This document shows, one piece after another, positions 43,896 to 52,976 of a stretch of 64,000 nt of DNA. Source of the DNA: Bacillus sp. V2I10 (GTDB lineage Bacteria; Bacillota; Bacilli; Bacillales; Bacillaceae); contig NZ_JAUSYV010000001.1 in the NCBI RefSeq assembly GCF_030817055.1, positions 2,690,001 to 2,754,000 on the forward strand, read 5' to 3'. The notes under the pieces were generated by a model. That model did no database searches. It saw nothing but the letters and a program-made list of their open reading frames with translations, and was not told the DNA's origin. Both the position numbers and the translations under genes were made by a program. The stretch's first letter is position 1. The number at the start of each line of letters is the position of its first letter.

Positions 43896-45014
43896 ATGGA
43901 TGGAAAAGCAAAAAAGAAAGATAAAAAGGAGATGCGCTCTGGATATACAACGGGCGCATGTGCAACGGCTACAACGAAAGCGGCATTAATTGCATTAATA
44001 ACAGGTATGCCCCAGGCTGAAGCAACGATTTTTTTGCCAGTCGGGAAATTTGTCACCTTTGAAATGGAAAGCTGCATCGTTGAGCCTGGTCTAGCTGAAG
44101 CCGGAACAATTAAAGATGCTGGTGATGATCCAGATGCGACACATGGTGCTTTAATTAAAGCTACTGTTTCTTGGTGTGAAAAACCTGGTATCACCCTTGA
44201 TGGCGGTGTTGGTGTTGGCCGAGTTACAAAAGAAGGACTCCCAGTACCGGTCGGTGAAGCTGCAATAAACCCGGTACCGCGGAAAATGATTTATGAAACT
44301 GCTGAAGAAGTACTATCCTCCCATGGACTAATAAGAGGGATCAAAATTATTATTTCTGTTCCTGATGGTGAAAAAATGGCAGAAAAAACGCTCAATAAGC
44401 GACTTGGAATAATCGGCGGGATTTCAATTTTAGGGACTAGAGGAACTGTTATACCATTTTCTAGTTCTGCATACATGGCAAGTATTGTGCAAGCCATAAG
44501 TGTGGCACGAGCTAGTAATTGTGACCATGTTGTAATTACTACAGGCGGACGAAGTGAAAAATTCGGGATCAAACAATATCCTGATCTTGCAGAAGAGGCA
44601 TTTGTTGAAATGGGGGATTTCGTCGGTTTTACATTAAAACAATGTAAACGTCAGGGGATTAAGAAAGTATCTTTGGTTGGAATGATGGGAAAATTCTCAA
44701 AAGTAGCACAAGGAGTCATGATGGTTCATTCCAAAAGTGCACCCGTTGATTTTAACTTTTTAGCAAATGTGGCTTTTGAAGCAGGTGTTAAAGATCAACA
44801 ACTGATCCAAACAATTCGACAAGCTAATACTGCGTCACAAGTAGGTGATCTCATGCTTGAGCTTGGTTATAACGACTTTTTTACAATTCTTTGTGACTAT
44901 TGCTGTACAGCTGGGTTAAAAGAAGCTGGCGGCGGGATTTCGATTGAAACAAGTTTGTACTCTATGAAGGGTACGTTACTTGGAAAGGCTGGGAAAAATG
45001 ACAAAGAAGGTTAA
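43896..45014 (+). CDS. cbiD: Cobalt-precorrin-5B C1-methyltransferase CbiD
   Basis: A 372-residue enzyme with the CbiD signatures MRSGYTTGACATATTKAAL near the N-terminus, DAGDDPDATHGAL, GVGRVTKEGLPVPVGEAAINPVPRKMI, and TTGGRSEKFG. It adds the C1 methyl group using SAM; the fold is unlike the other methylases. It starts three bases after cbiC and its stop overlaps the cbiET start. Confidence 0.95.
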   Translation: MDGKAKKKDKKEMRSGYTTGACATATTKAALIALITGMPQAEATIFLPVGKFVTFEMESCIVEPGLAEAGTIKDAGDDPDATHGALIKATVSWCEKPGITLDGGVGVGRVTKEGLPVPVGEAAINPVPRKMIYETAEEVLSSHGLIRGIKIIISVPDGEKMAEKTLNKRLGIIGGISILGTRGTVIPFSSSAYMASIVQAISVARASNCDHVVITTGGRSEKFGIKQYPDLAEEAFVEMGDFVGFTLKQCKRQGIKKVSLVGMMGKFSKVAQGVMMVHSKSAPVDFNFLANVAFEAGVKDQQLIQTIRQANTASQVGDLMLELGYNDFFTILCDYCCTAGLKEAGGGISIETSLYSMKGTLLGKAGKNDKEG

Positions 45015-46212
45015 GCTAATTGGAATAGGTGATGATGGAAAACAGAGTCTTCTTCCTATCTATGAAAAGTGGATTTATGAGAGTGAAATACTAGTAGGAG
45101 GGGAAAGGCAATTATCTTTTTTCAAAGATTATCAAGGTGAAAAAGTTACCATCAAAGGTAGTTTACCTTCGCTAGTTACATATTTGAGCAAAGAAACTAA
45201 GAGAATTGTCGTTTTAGCATCTGGTGATCCTTTATTTTATGGAATTGGCAGTTATTTAGCCAAGAAGCTTGATGTCGAAATTTATCCTTATATAAGCTCG
45301 GTCCAGCTGGCATTTGCAAGAATGAATGAGAGCTGGCAGGATGCCTTTGTACTAAGTGTTCATGGGAGAAGCATGAAAGGACTGGCCCAACGAATAAATG
45401 GGCGTAAAAAAGTAGCGCTGCTTACTGATGCTAAAAATACCCCTTCCGAAATTGCCCGATATTTACGTTCATTTAATATGAATGAGTACAGGGCATTTGT
45501 GGCTGAAAATCTCGGTGGTGAAAATGAACGCTGTGCTTTTTACGAACTTGAAGAAATGGAGAACCTCGAATTCTCGCCGCTTAACGTGGTCGTTCTGCAA
45601 AAGATATCTGAGAGTAAAACGTGGCAGTTTGGGATTGATGATGATGAGTTTTATCAAAGAAAGCCAGAAAAGGGATTACTGACAAAAAAAGAAATCCGAA
45701 CGATCAGCCTAAGTGAATTAAAGCTAACAGAAAGCAGCATTGTTTGGGATATTGGAACATGTACTGGTTCTGTTGCAATTGAAGCTTGTTTAATTGCAAA
45801 AGAAGGACAGGTTTTTGCGATTGAAAAAAATGAACATGACCTTGAAAATTGCCGGCTGAATATGGTGAAATTCAAAACGGACTTTACTCTGATTCAAGGA
45901 AAAGCACCAAATCATTTAGAGGAATTTCCAGATCCTGATGCGATTTTTATTGGCGGTACTGCTGGGAGTATGGAGGATATTCTGACTGTTTGTTGTTCGC
46001 GTTTAAAAAAAGGCGGACGAATTGTGTTAAATGCAGTAACAATTGAAAATTTAATGCAAGCTGTTGATGGATTCAAAAGCAAAGGGTTTGAAACAAAAAT
46101 TACACTTGCTCAGATTTCCAGGAGTAAACCGATTTTAAACCTCACACGATTTGATGCATTGAATCCGATTTATATTATTACCGCACAGCATACGGAAGGG
46201 GAACAGCCATGA
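44998..46212 (+). CDS. cbiET: Fused cobalt-precorrin-7 C5- and precorrin-6B C15-methyltransferase CbiET
   Basis: A 404-residue bifunctional enzyme. The N-terminal half is CbiE (KLIGIGDDGKQSLLP, ASGDPLFYGIGSYL, VHGRSMKG). The C-terminal half from about residue 210 is CbiT (LTKKEIRTISLSELKL, then VWDIGTCTGSVAIEA as SAM motif I, and IFIGGTAGSMEDIL). Together they methylate C5 and C15 and decarboxylate the C12 side chain. The start at 44998 lies inside cbiD; the stop overlaps cbiL by four bases. Confidence 0.94.
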   Translation: MTKKVKLIGIGDDGKQSLLPIYEKWIYESEILVGGERQLSFFKDYQGEKVTIKGSLPSLVTYLSKETKRIVVLASGDPLFYGIGSYLAKKLDVEIYPYISSVQLAFARMNESWQDAFVLSVHGRSMKGLAQRINGRKKVALLTDAKNTPSEIARYLRSFNMNEYRAFVAENLGGENERCAFYELEEMENLEFSPLNVVVLQKISESKTWQFGIDDDEFYQRKPEKGLLTKKEIRTISLSELKLTESSIVWDIGTCTGSVAIEACLIAKEGQVFAIEKNEHDLENCRLNMVKFKTDFTLIQGKAPNHLEEFPDPDAIFIGGTAGSMEDILTVCCSRLKKGGRIVLNAVTIENLMQAVDGFKSKGFETKITLAQISRSKPILNLTRFDALNPIYIITAQHTEGEQP

Positions 46213-46910
46213 TAGGAACATTATACGGTTTAGGCGTAGGTCCTGGTGATCCGGAGCTTCTGACAGTAAAAGCTTTTCGAAAGCTTAAGGAATCTCCAGT
46301 GATCGCATACCCTAAAAAAAGAAAAGGCAGCAAAAGCTATGCCCAGCGAATTATTGATGTGTACATAACGCCGGGAGAAAAAGAGATGTTAGGTCTTGTT
46401 TTCCCAATGACAAAGGACCCTGAAATTCTTGAACGTGAATGGTCAAAAACAGTGGAGCTTGTTTGGGAAAAGCTAAAGGCAGGCAAGGATGTCGCGTTTG
46501 TTACCGAGGGTGATCCCCTTTTATACAGTACATTTATTCATATGATGAACCTTGTCAAGGTCCGCTATCCCGAAGTGAAAATTAAAACGGTGCCTGGGAT
46601 ATCATCAATTAACGGTGCAGCTTCAAGACTTGGTATTGCGCTTGCAGAAGGGGATGACCATGTCGCGATCATTCCTGCAAGAGACGACTATGAAGCTATG
46701 AAAAAAGTAATCATTGAAAATGACTGCATCATTTTTATAAAGGTCGCCAAAGTAATGGATTTAATGCTGAAAATTCTTCGTGAACTGAATTTACTCGACA
46801 AAGCTTCAGTTGTGACAAAGGTAACTTCAGATGAGGAGATTATATGGGACATTCAGGAGCTGGATCGAGCAGAATTGGAATATTTAACATTAATGGTGGT
46901 GAGAAAATAA
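46209..46910 (+). CDS. cbiL: Cobalt-factor II C20-methyltransferase CbiL
   Basis: A 233-residue tetrapyrrole methylase. GTLYGLGVGPGDPELLTVKAF is the N-terminal P-loop-like signature, VTEGDPLLYSTFIHMM and TVPGISSINGAASRLGIALAEGDD are the SAM and substrate blocks typical of CbiL/CobI. It adds the C20 methyl to cobalt-sirohydrochlorin. It overlaps cbiET by ATGA, and its TAA shares a base with the cbiF ATG. Confidence 0.94.
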   Translation: MIGTLYGLGVGPGDPELLTVKAFRKLKESPVIAYPKKRKGSKSYAQRIIDVYITPGEKEMLGLVFPMTKDPEILEREWSKTVELVWEKLKAGKDVAFVTEGDPLLYSTFIHMMNLVKVRYPEVKIKTVPGISSINGAASRLGIALAEGDDHVAIIPARDDYEAMKKVIIENDCIIFIKVAKVMDLMLKILRELNLLDKASVVTKVTSDEEIIWDIQELDRAELEYLTLMVVRK

Positions 46911-47683
46911 TGCAAATAACAATCATAGGTGCAGGACCGGGCGACCCGGATTTAATTACTGTAAAGGGATTAAAGTTACTTCAAGAAGCCGATGTTGTAC
47001 TGTATGCTGATTCATTGGTAAGCACGGAACTAATAGAACGAGCAAAACCTGAAGCTGAGATTATCAAGACTGCAGGAATGCATCTTGATGAAATGGTTGA
47101 GATCATGGTTGATCGAGTTCATGAAGGAAAAAAGGTAGTGCGCGTCCATACAGGAGATCCAGCTGTTTACGGAGCAATCATGGAGCAAATTTCTATTTTA
47201 AACAAGAAAGACGTAAGTGTTGAAATTATTCCGGGAGTTAGCTCAGTCTTTGCCTCAGCAGCAGCCCTAGGTGCAGAGCTGACGATTCCTGAGTTGACAC
47301 AAACAGTGATTCTAACTCGTGCTGAAGGACGTACACCTGTACCTGATGCTGAGAAGCTGAGAGATTTAGCAAAACACCATTGTACAGTTGCTTTGTTTTT
47401 AAGTGCTACGCTTACAAAGAAGATTGTCAAAGAATTTCTCGATGCAGGCTGGAGTAAGGATACACCAGTCGGGGTGGTCTATAAAGCATCATGGCCTGAT
47501 CAAAAAATAGTAAGATCAACCCTCGAACACCTTGATGAAGATATGCGTGCCAACGGAATAAGAAAACAAGCGATGATTTTAGCAGGGTGGGCACTAGATA
47601 AGGATATTCATCAAAAAGATTTTAGGTCAAAGCTTTATGACAAAGCGTTCACACACGGATTTCGAAAAGGAGTGAAAGAATGA
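46910..47683 (+). CDS. cbiF: Cobalt-precorrin-4 C11-methyltransferase CbiF
   Basis: A 257-residue tetrapyrrole methylase: MQITIIGAGPGDPDLITVKGL, VRVHTGDPAVYGAIMEQ, IPGVSSVFASAAALGAELTIPELTQTVILTRAEGRTPVP. The last block is specific to CbiF/CobM. It methylates C11. The ATG at 46910 (TAATG with the cbiL stop) is chosen; an upstream frame reaches to 46844 without a ribosome binding site. It overlaps cbiG by ATGA. Confidence 0.95.
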   Translation: MQITIIGAGPGDPDLITVKGLKLLQEADVVLYADSLVSTELIERAKPEAEIIKTAGMHLDEMVEIMVDRVHEGKKVVRVHTGDPAVYGAIMEQISILNKKDVSVEIIPGVSSVFASAAALGAELTIPELTQTVILTRAEGRTPVPDAEKLRDLAKHHCTVALFLSATLTKKIVKEFLDAGWSKDTPVGVVYKASWPDQKIVRSTLEHLDEDMRANGIRKQAMILAGWALDKDIHQKDFRSKLYDKAFTHGFRKGVKE

Positions 47684-48804
47684 CACTCGTCCTGGAAGAG
47701 GGAAAAAACGTATCGCTTGAACAAAATGGAACATATGCCATTGTAGCGATTACAAAGCACGGTGTTGAACTTGCTCGTACCTTGCATGCGAAATTTCATC
47801 AGACCGATTTATTTTATATGAGTAAATTTGAGAGAGGTGATGAAGAACGAAGAAATATTTCTCTTTTTGAAGGGAATGTGCGGCTTCTTCTTCCATCACT
47901 CTTTCAATCATATAAAGGAATCATCATGATCATCTCATTAGGTGCTGTCGTACGTATGATTGCACCTCTTTTAAAAGATAAAAAAACAGATCCGGCTGTT
48001 GTCGTTATTGATGACAAAGGGAAGCATGCTATTAGTGTGTTATCCGGGCATCTAGGAGGGGCAAATGAGTTAACTAAGGAAGTTGCTGATTTACTAGGTG
48101 CAGCACCTGTAATTACAACCGCATCTGACGTTCAAAAAACGATACCTGTCGATCTATTTGGGAGTAAGTTTGGCTGGGTTTGGGAAAGTGCAGAAAAATT
48201 AACTCCTGTCAGTGCATCAGTCGTAAATGAAGAACATGTTGCAATTATTCAGGAATCTGGAGAAAAAGAATGGTGGAATTACAATAGCCCCCTTCCGGAA
48301 ACAATTAAAGTCTATCAATCGATTGAAGAAGCAATTCATGCTAAACCGAATGCAGCACTCGTTGTTACTCATAGAATTTTAAACAAGAGTGAAGAAGCAA
48401 TTTTACATAACGGTGTTCTTTACCGTCCTAAAGTCATTGTTCTTGGTATTGGTTGTAATAGAGGTACTTCAATGGAAGAAATCGATCAAGTCATTCATGA
48501 AACACTAAATGAGCTGCATTTTTCGATTAAAAGTGTTAAAGCTATTTGCTCTATTGATCTTAAAAAAGATGAAGAAGGGATAATTGCTGTATCTCAAAAA
48601 AATAACTGGGAATTTAAATGTTATTCATCAGAAGAATTAAATCGTGTTCAAATTGCAGAACCTTCTGAGACGGTGTTTAAATTTACTGGCGCCTATGGAG
48701 TTAGTGAGCCAGCTGCCCGTTTGTACAGCGGTGCAGAATCTCTGTCGATTTGCAAGAAGAAATCAGGCAATGTAACAATATCCGTTGCAGTCATTTCCTT
48801 TTAG
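47680..48804 (+). CDS. cbiG: Cobalt-precorrin-5A hydrolase CbiG
   Basis: A 374-residue protein in three parts: an N-terminal domain with YAIVAITKHGVELARTL, a middle with GAVVRMIAPLLKDKKTDPAVVVIDDKGKHAISVLSGHLGGANELT, and a C-terminal CbiG domain with VIVLGIGCNRGTSMEEID and FTGAYGVSEPAA. It opens the delta-lactone, releasing the extruded C2 unit as acetaldehyde. Four-base overlap with cbiF; no methylase fusion. Confidence 0.94.
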   Translation: MTLVLEEGKNVSLEQNGTYAIVAITKHGVELARTLHAKFHQTDLFYMSKFERGDEERRNISLFEGNVRLLLPSLFQSYKGIIMIISLGAVVRMIAPLLKDKKTDPAVVVIDDKGKHAISVLSGHLGGANELTKEVADLLGAAPVITTASDVQKTIPVDLFGSKFGWVWESAEKLTPVSASVVNEEHVAIIQESGEKEWWNYNSPLPETIKVYQSIEEAIHAKPNAALVVTHRILNKSEEAILHNGVLYRPKVIVLGIGCNRGTSMEEIDQVIHETLNELHFSIKSVKAICSIDLKKDEEGIIAVSQKNNWEFKCYSSEELNRVQIAEPSETVFKFTGAYGVSEPAARLYSGAESLSICKKKSGNVTISVAVISF

Positions 48805-48820
48805 AGAGGTGGAATGTTAG

Positions 48821-50197
48821 GTGGCAGAACGAAGAATCGTGATCGCTGGTACCGGAAGCGGTGTCGGCAAAACAACTTTAACAATTGGGTTAATGTCCGC
48901 ATTAATTAAAAGAGGTTTAACTGTACAAGGATTTAAATGCGGACCAGATTATATTGATCCATCCTATCATACCGCTGTGACAAAACGGATTGCCCGTAAT
49001 TTGGATAGTTGGATGTTATCAAAAGATACAGTTGTTGATATTTTTACACATGGAAGCCGTGGAGCGGACATTTCAATTATAGAAGGGGTTATGGGCTTTT
49101 TTGACGGAAAAAACCCGAAAACGAATCAAGGAAGTACTGCAGAGATTAGCATGATAACGAGAACGCCTGTTTTGCTAGTTGTAAATTGTGCCAGTATGGC
49201 TCGAAGTGCAGCTGCCATTGTCAAAGGATTCCAAATGTTCGCAGATGGCCCTAGGATTGAAGGAGTTATAGCAAACAAAGTTGGAAGCGAAGGACACTTT
49301 AAACTGGTAAAGACGGCAATAGAACAAGAATGTCAGATTCCTGTTATCGGCTATTTAGGACGTGAGCTTGATATTGAAATACCAGAGAGGCATCTTGGAC
49401 TTATTCCATCTATTGAAAGAGGAGATCTTGACCCTTTTTTTGATAGATTAGGAGAGCTTGTTCTTGAAACTGTCGACATTGATAAATTACTTGAAATATC
49501 TTTAGCTTCGCCGCTGAATAAAACCGAAACATCTTCGCTTTTTGAAAAAAAAGCAGAAAAAACGGTTAAAATTGCGGTAGCAAAAGATGCGGCTTTTAAT
49601 TTTTATTATCCTGAGAACTTAGAAATCCTGGAGTCTTACGGTGCTGAAATTGTTTTTTTCTCGCCATTGGCAGACGAAGCATTACCAGCTGGTGTCAATG
49701 GACTTTATCTGGGCGGAGGTTTTCCTGAAGAATTCGCTCTTGCTCTCTCAAATAATCATATAGCAAAAGACTCCATAAAACAGGCGATTGAGCAAGGATT
49801 ACCAACACTTGCTGAATGTGGAGGCTTTATGTACCTGACAGATTCAATCGAAACAACCAATAAAATCAGCTACCAAATGGCAGGAGTCATTTCCGGCGAT
49901 GTAAAAATGCAATCAAAACGGGCTGCATTAGGTTACAGAGAAATTAGCGGACGAAAAAATAATTTTCTAATCGGTGAGAATGAAAAAGCAAAAGGTCATG
50001 AATTTCATTATTCAACCTTCCATTCTGAAAATAAAATAGAGTATGCATATGAAACTAAAGGCATGCGCGGTACGAAGAAAGAAGGTTATTTGAAACATAA
50101 CCTGGTAGCAGGGTATACTCATTTTCATTTTGCTTCTAGTTCTGAAATGGTAATGAATTGGATAGAGAGGTGCAAGGAAATTAAAGCAAATGGGTAA
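48821..50197 (+). CDS. cbiA: Cobyrinic acid a,c-diamide synthase CbiA
   Basis: A 458-residue glutamine-dependent amidase. The N-terminal P-loop domain has AGTGSGVGKTTLTIGL and KCGPDYIDPSYHTAVT; the C-terminal class I glutaminase domain has LYLGGGFPEEFA and LAECGGFMYL with the nucleophilic Cys333, and HYSTFHSE / GYTHFHFAS at the end. It amidates the a and c carboxylates with ATP and glutamine. The start is a GTG with GAGGTGG 8 bases upstream. Confidence 0.95.
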   Translation: MAERRIVIAGTGSGVGKTTLTIGLMSALIKRGLTVQGFKCGPDYIDPSYHTAVTKRIARNLDSWMLSKDTVVDIFTHGSRGADISIIEGVMGFFDGKNPKTNQGSTAEISMITRTPVLLVVNCASMARSAAAIVKGFQMFADGPRIEGVIANKVGSEGHFKLVKTAIEQECQIPVIGYLGRELDIEIPERHLGLIPSIERGDLDPFFDRLGELVLETVDIDKLLEISLASPLNKTETSSLFEKKAEKTVKIAVAKDAAFNFYYPENLEILESYGAEIVFFSPLADEALPAGVNGLYLGGGFPEEFALALSNNHIAKDSIKQAIEQGLPTLAECGGFMYLTDSIETTNKISYQMAGVISGDVKMQSKRAALGYREISGRKNNFLIGENEKAKGHEFHYSTFHSENKIEYAYETKGMRGTKKEGYLKHNLVAGYTHFHFASSSEMVMNWIERCKEIKANG

Positions 50198-50463
50198 AGC
50201 TGTTCAATCATTTTAAAATACGTTACGGCAATACCCAACCATCAGAAGGATATGGATCGCAGTTATCCTGTACCTAAAAATATCGAAATTTACAGAGAAA
50301 GGGAAGCACCAGTTTAAACGTCACCCATTCCATGTAAAAGGTTACTAAATTCATATGGGGTATTGAAGCTTTATGACAATCTTGCTCCACTCCTATTAGA
50401 ATGTCGAAAAGGAAGAGTACTAATAAAGGAATATGACTATAGAGAAAAAAGAAAGAAGTGAGA
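50198..50463 (+). pseudogene. Unidentified gene remnant between cbiA and sumT
   Basis: Two protein-like pieces in different frames are seen: about 50240-50320 (MDRSYPVPKNIEIYRERE) and 50368-50461 (KLYDNLAPLLLECRKGRVLIKEYDYREKRKK and a stop). They do not join without frameshifts, and I do not recognise them. The tail has a clean C-terminus that ends in the sumT ribosome binding site, so a gene once inserted in the operon seems to have decayed here. Confidence 0.35.
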
Positions 50464-50470
50464 AATGATC

Positions 50471-51274
50471 ATGACAAAAGGATACGTTTATCTTGTCGGG
50501 GCGGGACCGGGAGATCCGAAATTAATTACAGTTTATGGTTTGGAGTGCATCCAAAAGTCTGACGTGATTTTATATGATCGATTAGTAAATAAAGAGCTAT
50601 TAAACCATGCCAAAAACGATGCGGAATTTATTTTTTGCGGAAAGCTTCCCGGAAAACATGAACTTATTCAAGAACAAATTCATGAGCTTTTAGTTCAGTA
50701 CGCACTGGAAGGGAAAACGGTGACACGTTTAAAAGGAGGAGACCCATGTGTATTTGGACGTGTTGGGGAAGAAGCTGAGGTGCTGGCTGCAAATGGTATA
50801 AAATATGAAATTGTGCCTGGCATTACCTCAGGTATCGCTGCCCCTGCCTACGCGGGAATTCCGGTTACACACCGGGACCACGCCTCTTCCTTTGCAATCG
50901 TTACAGGTCATGGCCGCGCTGAAAAGGAAGAGGATCATCTGAATTGGTCAGCCCTTGCTCAGGGAATAGATACAATTGCTTTTTACATGGGAGTAGGAAA
51001 CTTACCTTATATTTGCAAAAAGTTAATCGAGCATGGAAAAAGTCAGGAAACCCCAGTAGCCGTTATCCAATGGGGGACAACGGAAAAACAGAAAACAGTC
51101 ACAGGGAGCCTGAATACGATTGAAAAAGAGGCGGAGCTTGCACAAATAAAGCATCCTGCAATTATCCTTGTCGGTGATGTGGTTAAGTTAAGGGAGAAAA
51201 TAAAGTGGTTTGAAGAGCTGGAATTATTAAAAGAAAATGATAAAAAAAAGGTGGGGGCAGCGTGTCAATCATAA
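50471..51274 (+). CDS. sumT: Uroporphyrinogen-III C-methyltransferase (SUMT, CysG(A)-type)
   Basis: A 267-residue single-domain SUMT. GYVYLVGAGPGDPKLITVYGLECI, RLKGGDPCVFGRVGEEAEVL, VPGITSGIAAPAYAGIPVTHRDHASSFAIVTGH and the late TVTGSL and PAIILVGDVV blocks are characteristic. It makes precorrin-2, the substrate for sirohydrochlorin and B12. The ATG at 50471 is 8 bases after GAAGTGAG and preferred over the ATG at 50465. In B. megaterium the same position holds cysG(A). cbiY overlaps its 3' end. Confidence 0.93.
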   Translation: MTKGYVYLVGAGPGDPKLITVYGLECIQKSDVILYDRLVNKELLNHAKNDAEFIFCGKLPGKHELIQEQIHELLVQYALEGKTVTRLKGGDPCVFGRVGEEAEVLAANGIKYEIVPGITSGIAAPAYAGIPVTHRDHASSFAIVTGHGRAEKEEDHLNWSALAQGIDTIAFYMGVGNLPYICKKLIEHGKSQETPVAVIQWGTTEKQKTVTGSLNTIEKEAELAQIKHPAIILVGDVVKLREKIKWFEELELLKENDKKKVGAACQS

Positions 51275-51831
51275 CGGAATTAAAAAGTCGCAGGGCAATA
51301 CGTGACTATCGTGATCATGCCGTAGAAGATGAAAAGATTAAGAAATTACTGGAAATAGCAACTTGGGCGCCAAACGATCGGATGAGAGAGCCATGGGGTT
51401 TTTATGTAATAAGAGGTGAAGCTAAAAAAAGGTATGAGAAGCTGGCAGAAGAGTTTTTGCAAGAACGTTTTCCAACAAAACCGAATTTAGTACAAAGTTC
51501 CCTGAAAGTATTAAAGAACACACCGGTACATATCGTTGTTACTTCTGATATCGTTCCTGAGGATGAAGAAGCGTCTCGAGATAATGAATATGCAGTATGC
51601 TGTGCGATTCATTCAATGTGGCTGGCCGCGAAGGATCTAGGATTAGGATTTGTATGGCGGACAAGAGGCGTGGGGCTTGTTCATGATAAACGCATGTATC
51701 AGTTCATTGGTGCGCCTGAGAATAAGACGATAATAGGGAATATTTTTATTGGGTATCCAGATGAAGAGGCGTTAAAGAAGATGAAGACTTCCGCAAGAAC
51801 ATCCTTTGAAGAAAAAACGGTTTGGTTATAG
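51262..51831 (+). CDS. cbiY: Nitroreductase-family protein CbiY
   Basis: A 189-residue FMN nitroreductase: SRRAIRDYRDHAVEDEKIKKLLEIATWAPNDRMREPWGFYVI is the N-terminal FMN-binding block, and CCAIHSMWLAAKDLGLGFVWRT and IGNIFIGYPDEE follow. It corresponds by place and family to CbiY of the B. megaterium cobalamin operon, probably a flavin reductase that helps reduce cobalt before adenosylation; the role is not proven. The start is a GTG inside sumT with AAGGTGGGGG upstream. Bases 51832-52013 contain only a short uncertain frame. Confidence 0.82.
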   Translation: MSIITELKSRRAIRDYRDHAVEDEKIKKLLEIATWAPNDRMREPWGFYVIRGEAKKRYEKLAEEFLQERFPTKPNLVQSSLKVLKNTPVHIVVTSDIVPEDEEASRDNEYAVCCAIHSMWLAAKDLGLGFVWRTRGVGLVHDKRMYQFIGAPENKTIIGNIFIGYPDEEALKKMKTSARTSFEEKTVWL

Positions 51832-52013
51832 AAAGAAGAGACAAGATGAAGGAAGAACTACAGGCTGAACCCAATTCTACAATGCGGCTGACTCTTGTTG
51901 GGGAAAAATTCAGGAAAACCTCCAATCTATTTAAGCGATGTAGATTATATTAATTGATTATGTATTTTTGTACTCTCTAATGGTTTGGCTGTTGGGAAAA
52001 AGGGGTTTTTGGC

Positions 52014-52880
52014 ATGCAGGTGGGAAGAGGAAGGTGCAATGGCACGTTTGGCGAACTTGTTCAAGGCGTTTTATGTGAACGCCCGTTTTTAATATCGCTG
52101 CCTATACCAATTCTAAGGAGTAACGCTGTTTTTATTCCTCATAACAAGAAGGGTGATATTACTGGGCCACTCTCAAATACAAAAGCGGTAGTAGCATGCA
52201 AAAAGGTGTTTCAATGGTTTGATTTAAAAGGCGGGGGGCATTTGGAGGTTAACTCGAATATTCCGAGGGGTAAAGGATTGGCCAGTAGTTCAGCTGATGT
52301 TGTTGCTGCAATGAAGGCTGTTGCGGATAGTTACTCCATACCCTTGTCAGAAGAGATCATCTCACGGATTTCCAGTGAGATTGAGCCTACTGACGGTGTT
52401 ATGTATAAAGATCTGGTTGCATACGACTACATTCATGGACAATTAATAGAGACGCTTGGTCCTTTACCATCCTTCGTTTTGATCGGAATGGATTTAGGAG
52501 GAACAATTAATACGCTTGAATTTAACAGACAGCCCAAACGATATAGCAAGGAGGATCAAGCCGTTTTCTTAAAGGCATATCATTTGGTTAAATTAGGAAT
52601 AGAATTTCAGGATTTGTCTTTTGTTTGTCAAGCAGCGACACTAAGCGCCGGCATAAACCAAAAAATATTGCCTAAACGTTATTTTAGTGAATTTAAAAGC
52701 TTTGCTTCAAAGTACGATGGAGGACTTATTATCGCTCATAGCGGCACTGTTCTAGGGGTTTTATTGAATCCGTCTTTTGAGAATATTGGCGAAATTGCAG
52801 AAACAATTTCTAAACGTATTATCCAGTTGAGCAATCAGCCTAACATGAAACCTTTCTATTATTTTCATAGATCAGACTAG
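52014..52880 (+). CDS. pduX: L-threonine kinase PduX (GHMP family)
   Basis: A 288-residue GHMP kinase. GTFGELVQG near residue 10-18 and the ATP loop IPRGKGLASSSADVVAAM (about residues 83-100) are diagnostic; IEPTDGVMYKDLVAYDY is typical of PduX. It phosphorylates L-threonine, and CobD then makes aminopropanol phosphate for the B12 nucleotide loop. AAAAAGGGG precedes the ATG. It follows the cbi operon and probably shares its transcript. Confidence 0.9.
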   Translation: MQVGRGRCNGTFGELVQGVLCERPFLISLPIPILRSNAVFIPHNKKGDITGPLSNTKAVVACKKVFQWFDLKGGGHLEVNSNIPRGKGLASSSADVVAAMKAVADSYSIPLSEEIISRISSEIEPTDGVMYKDLVAYDYIHGQLIETLGPLPSFVLIGMDLGGTINTLEFNRQPKRYSKEDQAVFLKAYHLVKLGIEFQDLSFVCQAATLSAGINQKILPKRYFSEFKSFASKYDGGLIIAHSGTVLGVLLNPSFENIGEIAETISKRIIQLSNQPNMKPFYYFHRSD

Positions 52881-52976
52881 AGTAGACGAAACATAATAAT
52901 TGTTCAATAAGTTTTGTTAGATTCTAGAAAATTTAAGATGGGGAAAATTTTTTAGAAAATAGGAGAGAGAAATTTT

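Noticed and set aside
51846..51956. Short frame after cbiY considered as a btuR remnant
   Set aside because: No P-loop or other adenosyltransferase motif can be read in any frame.
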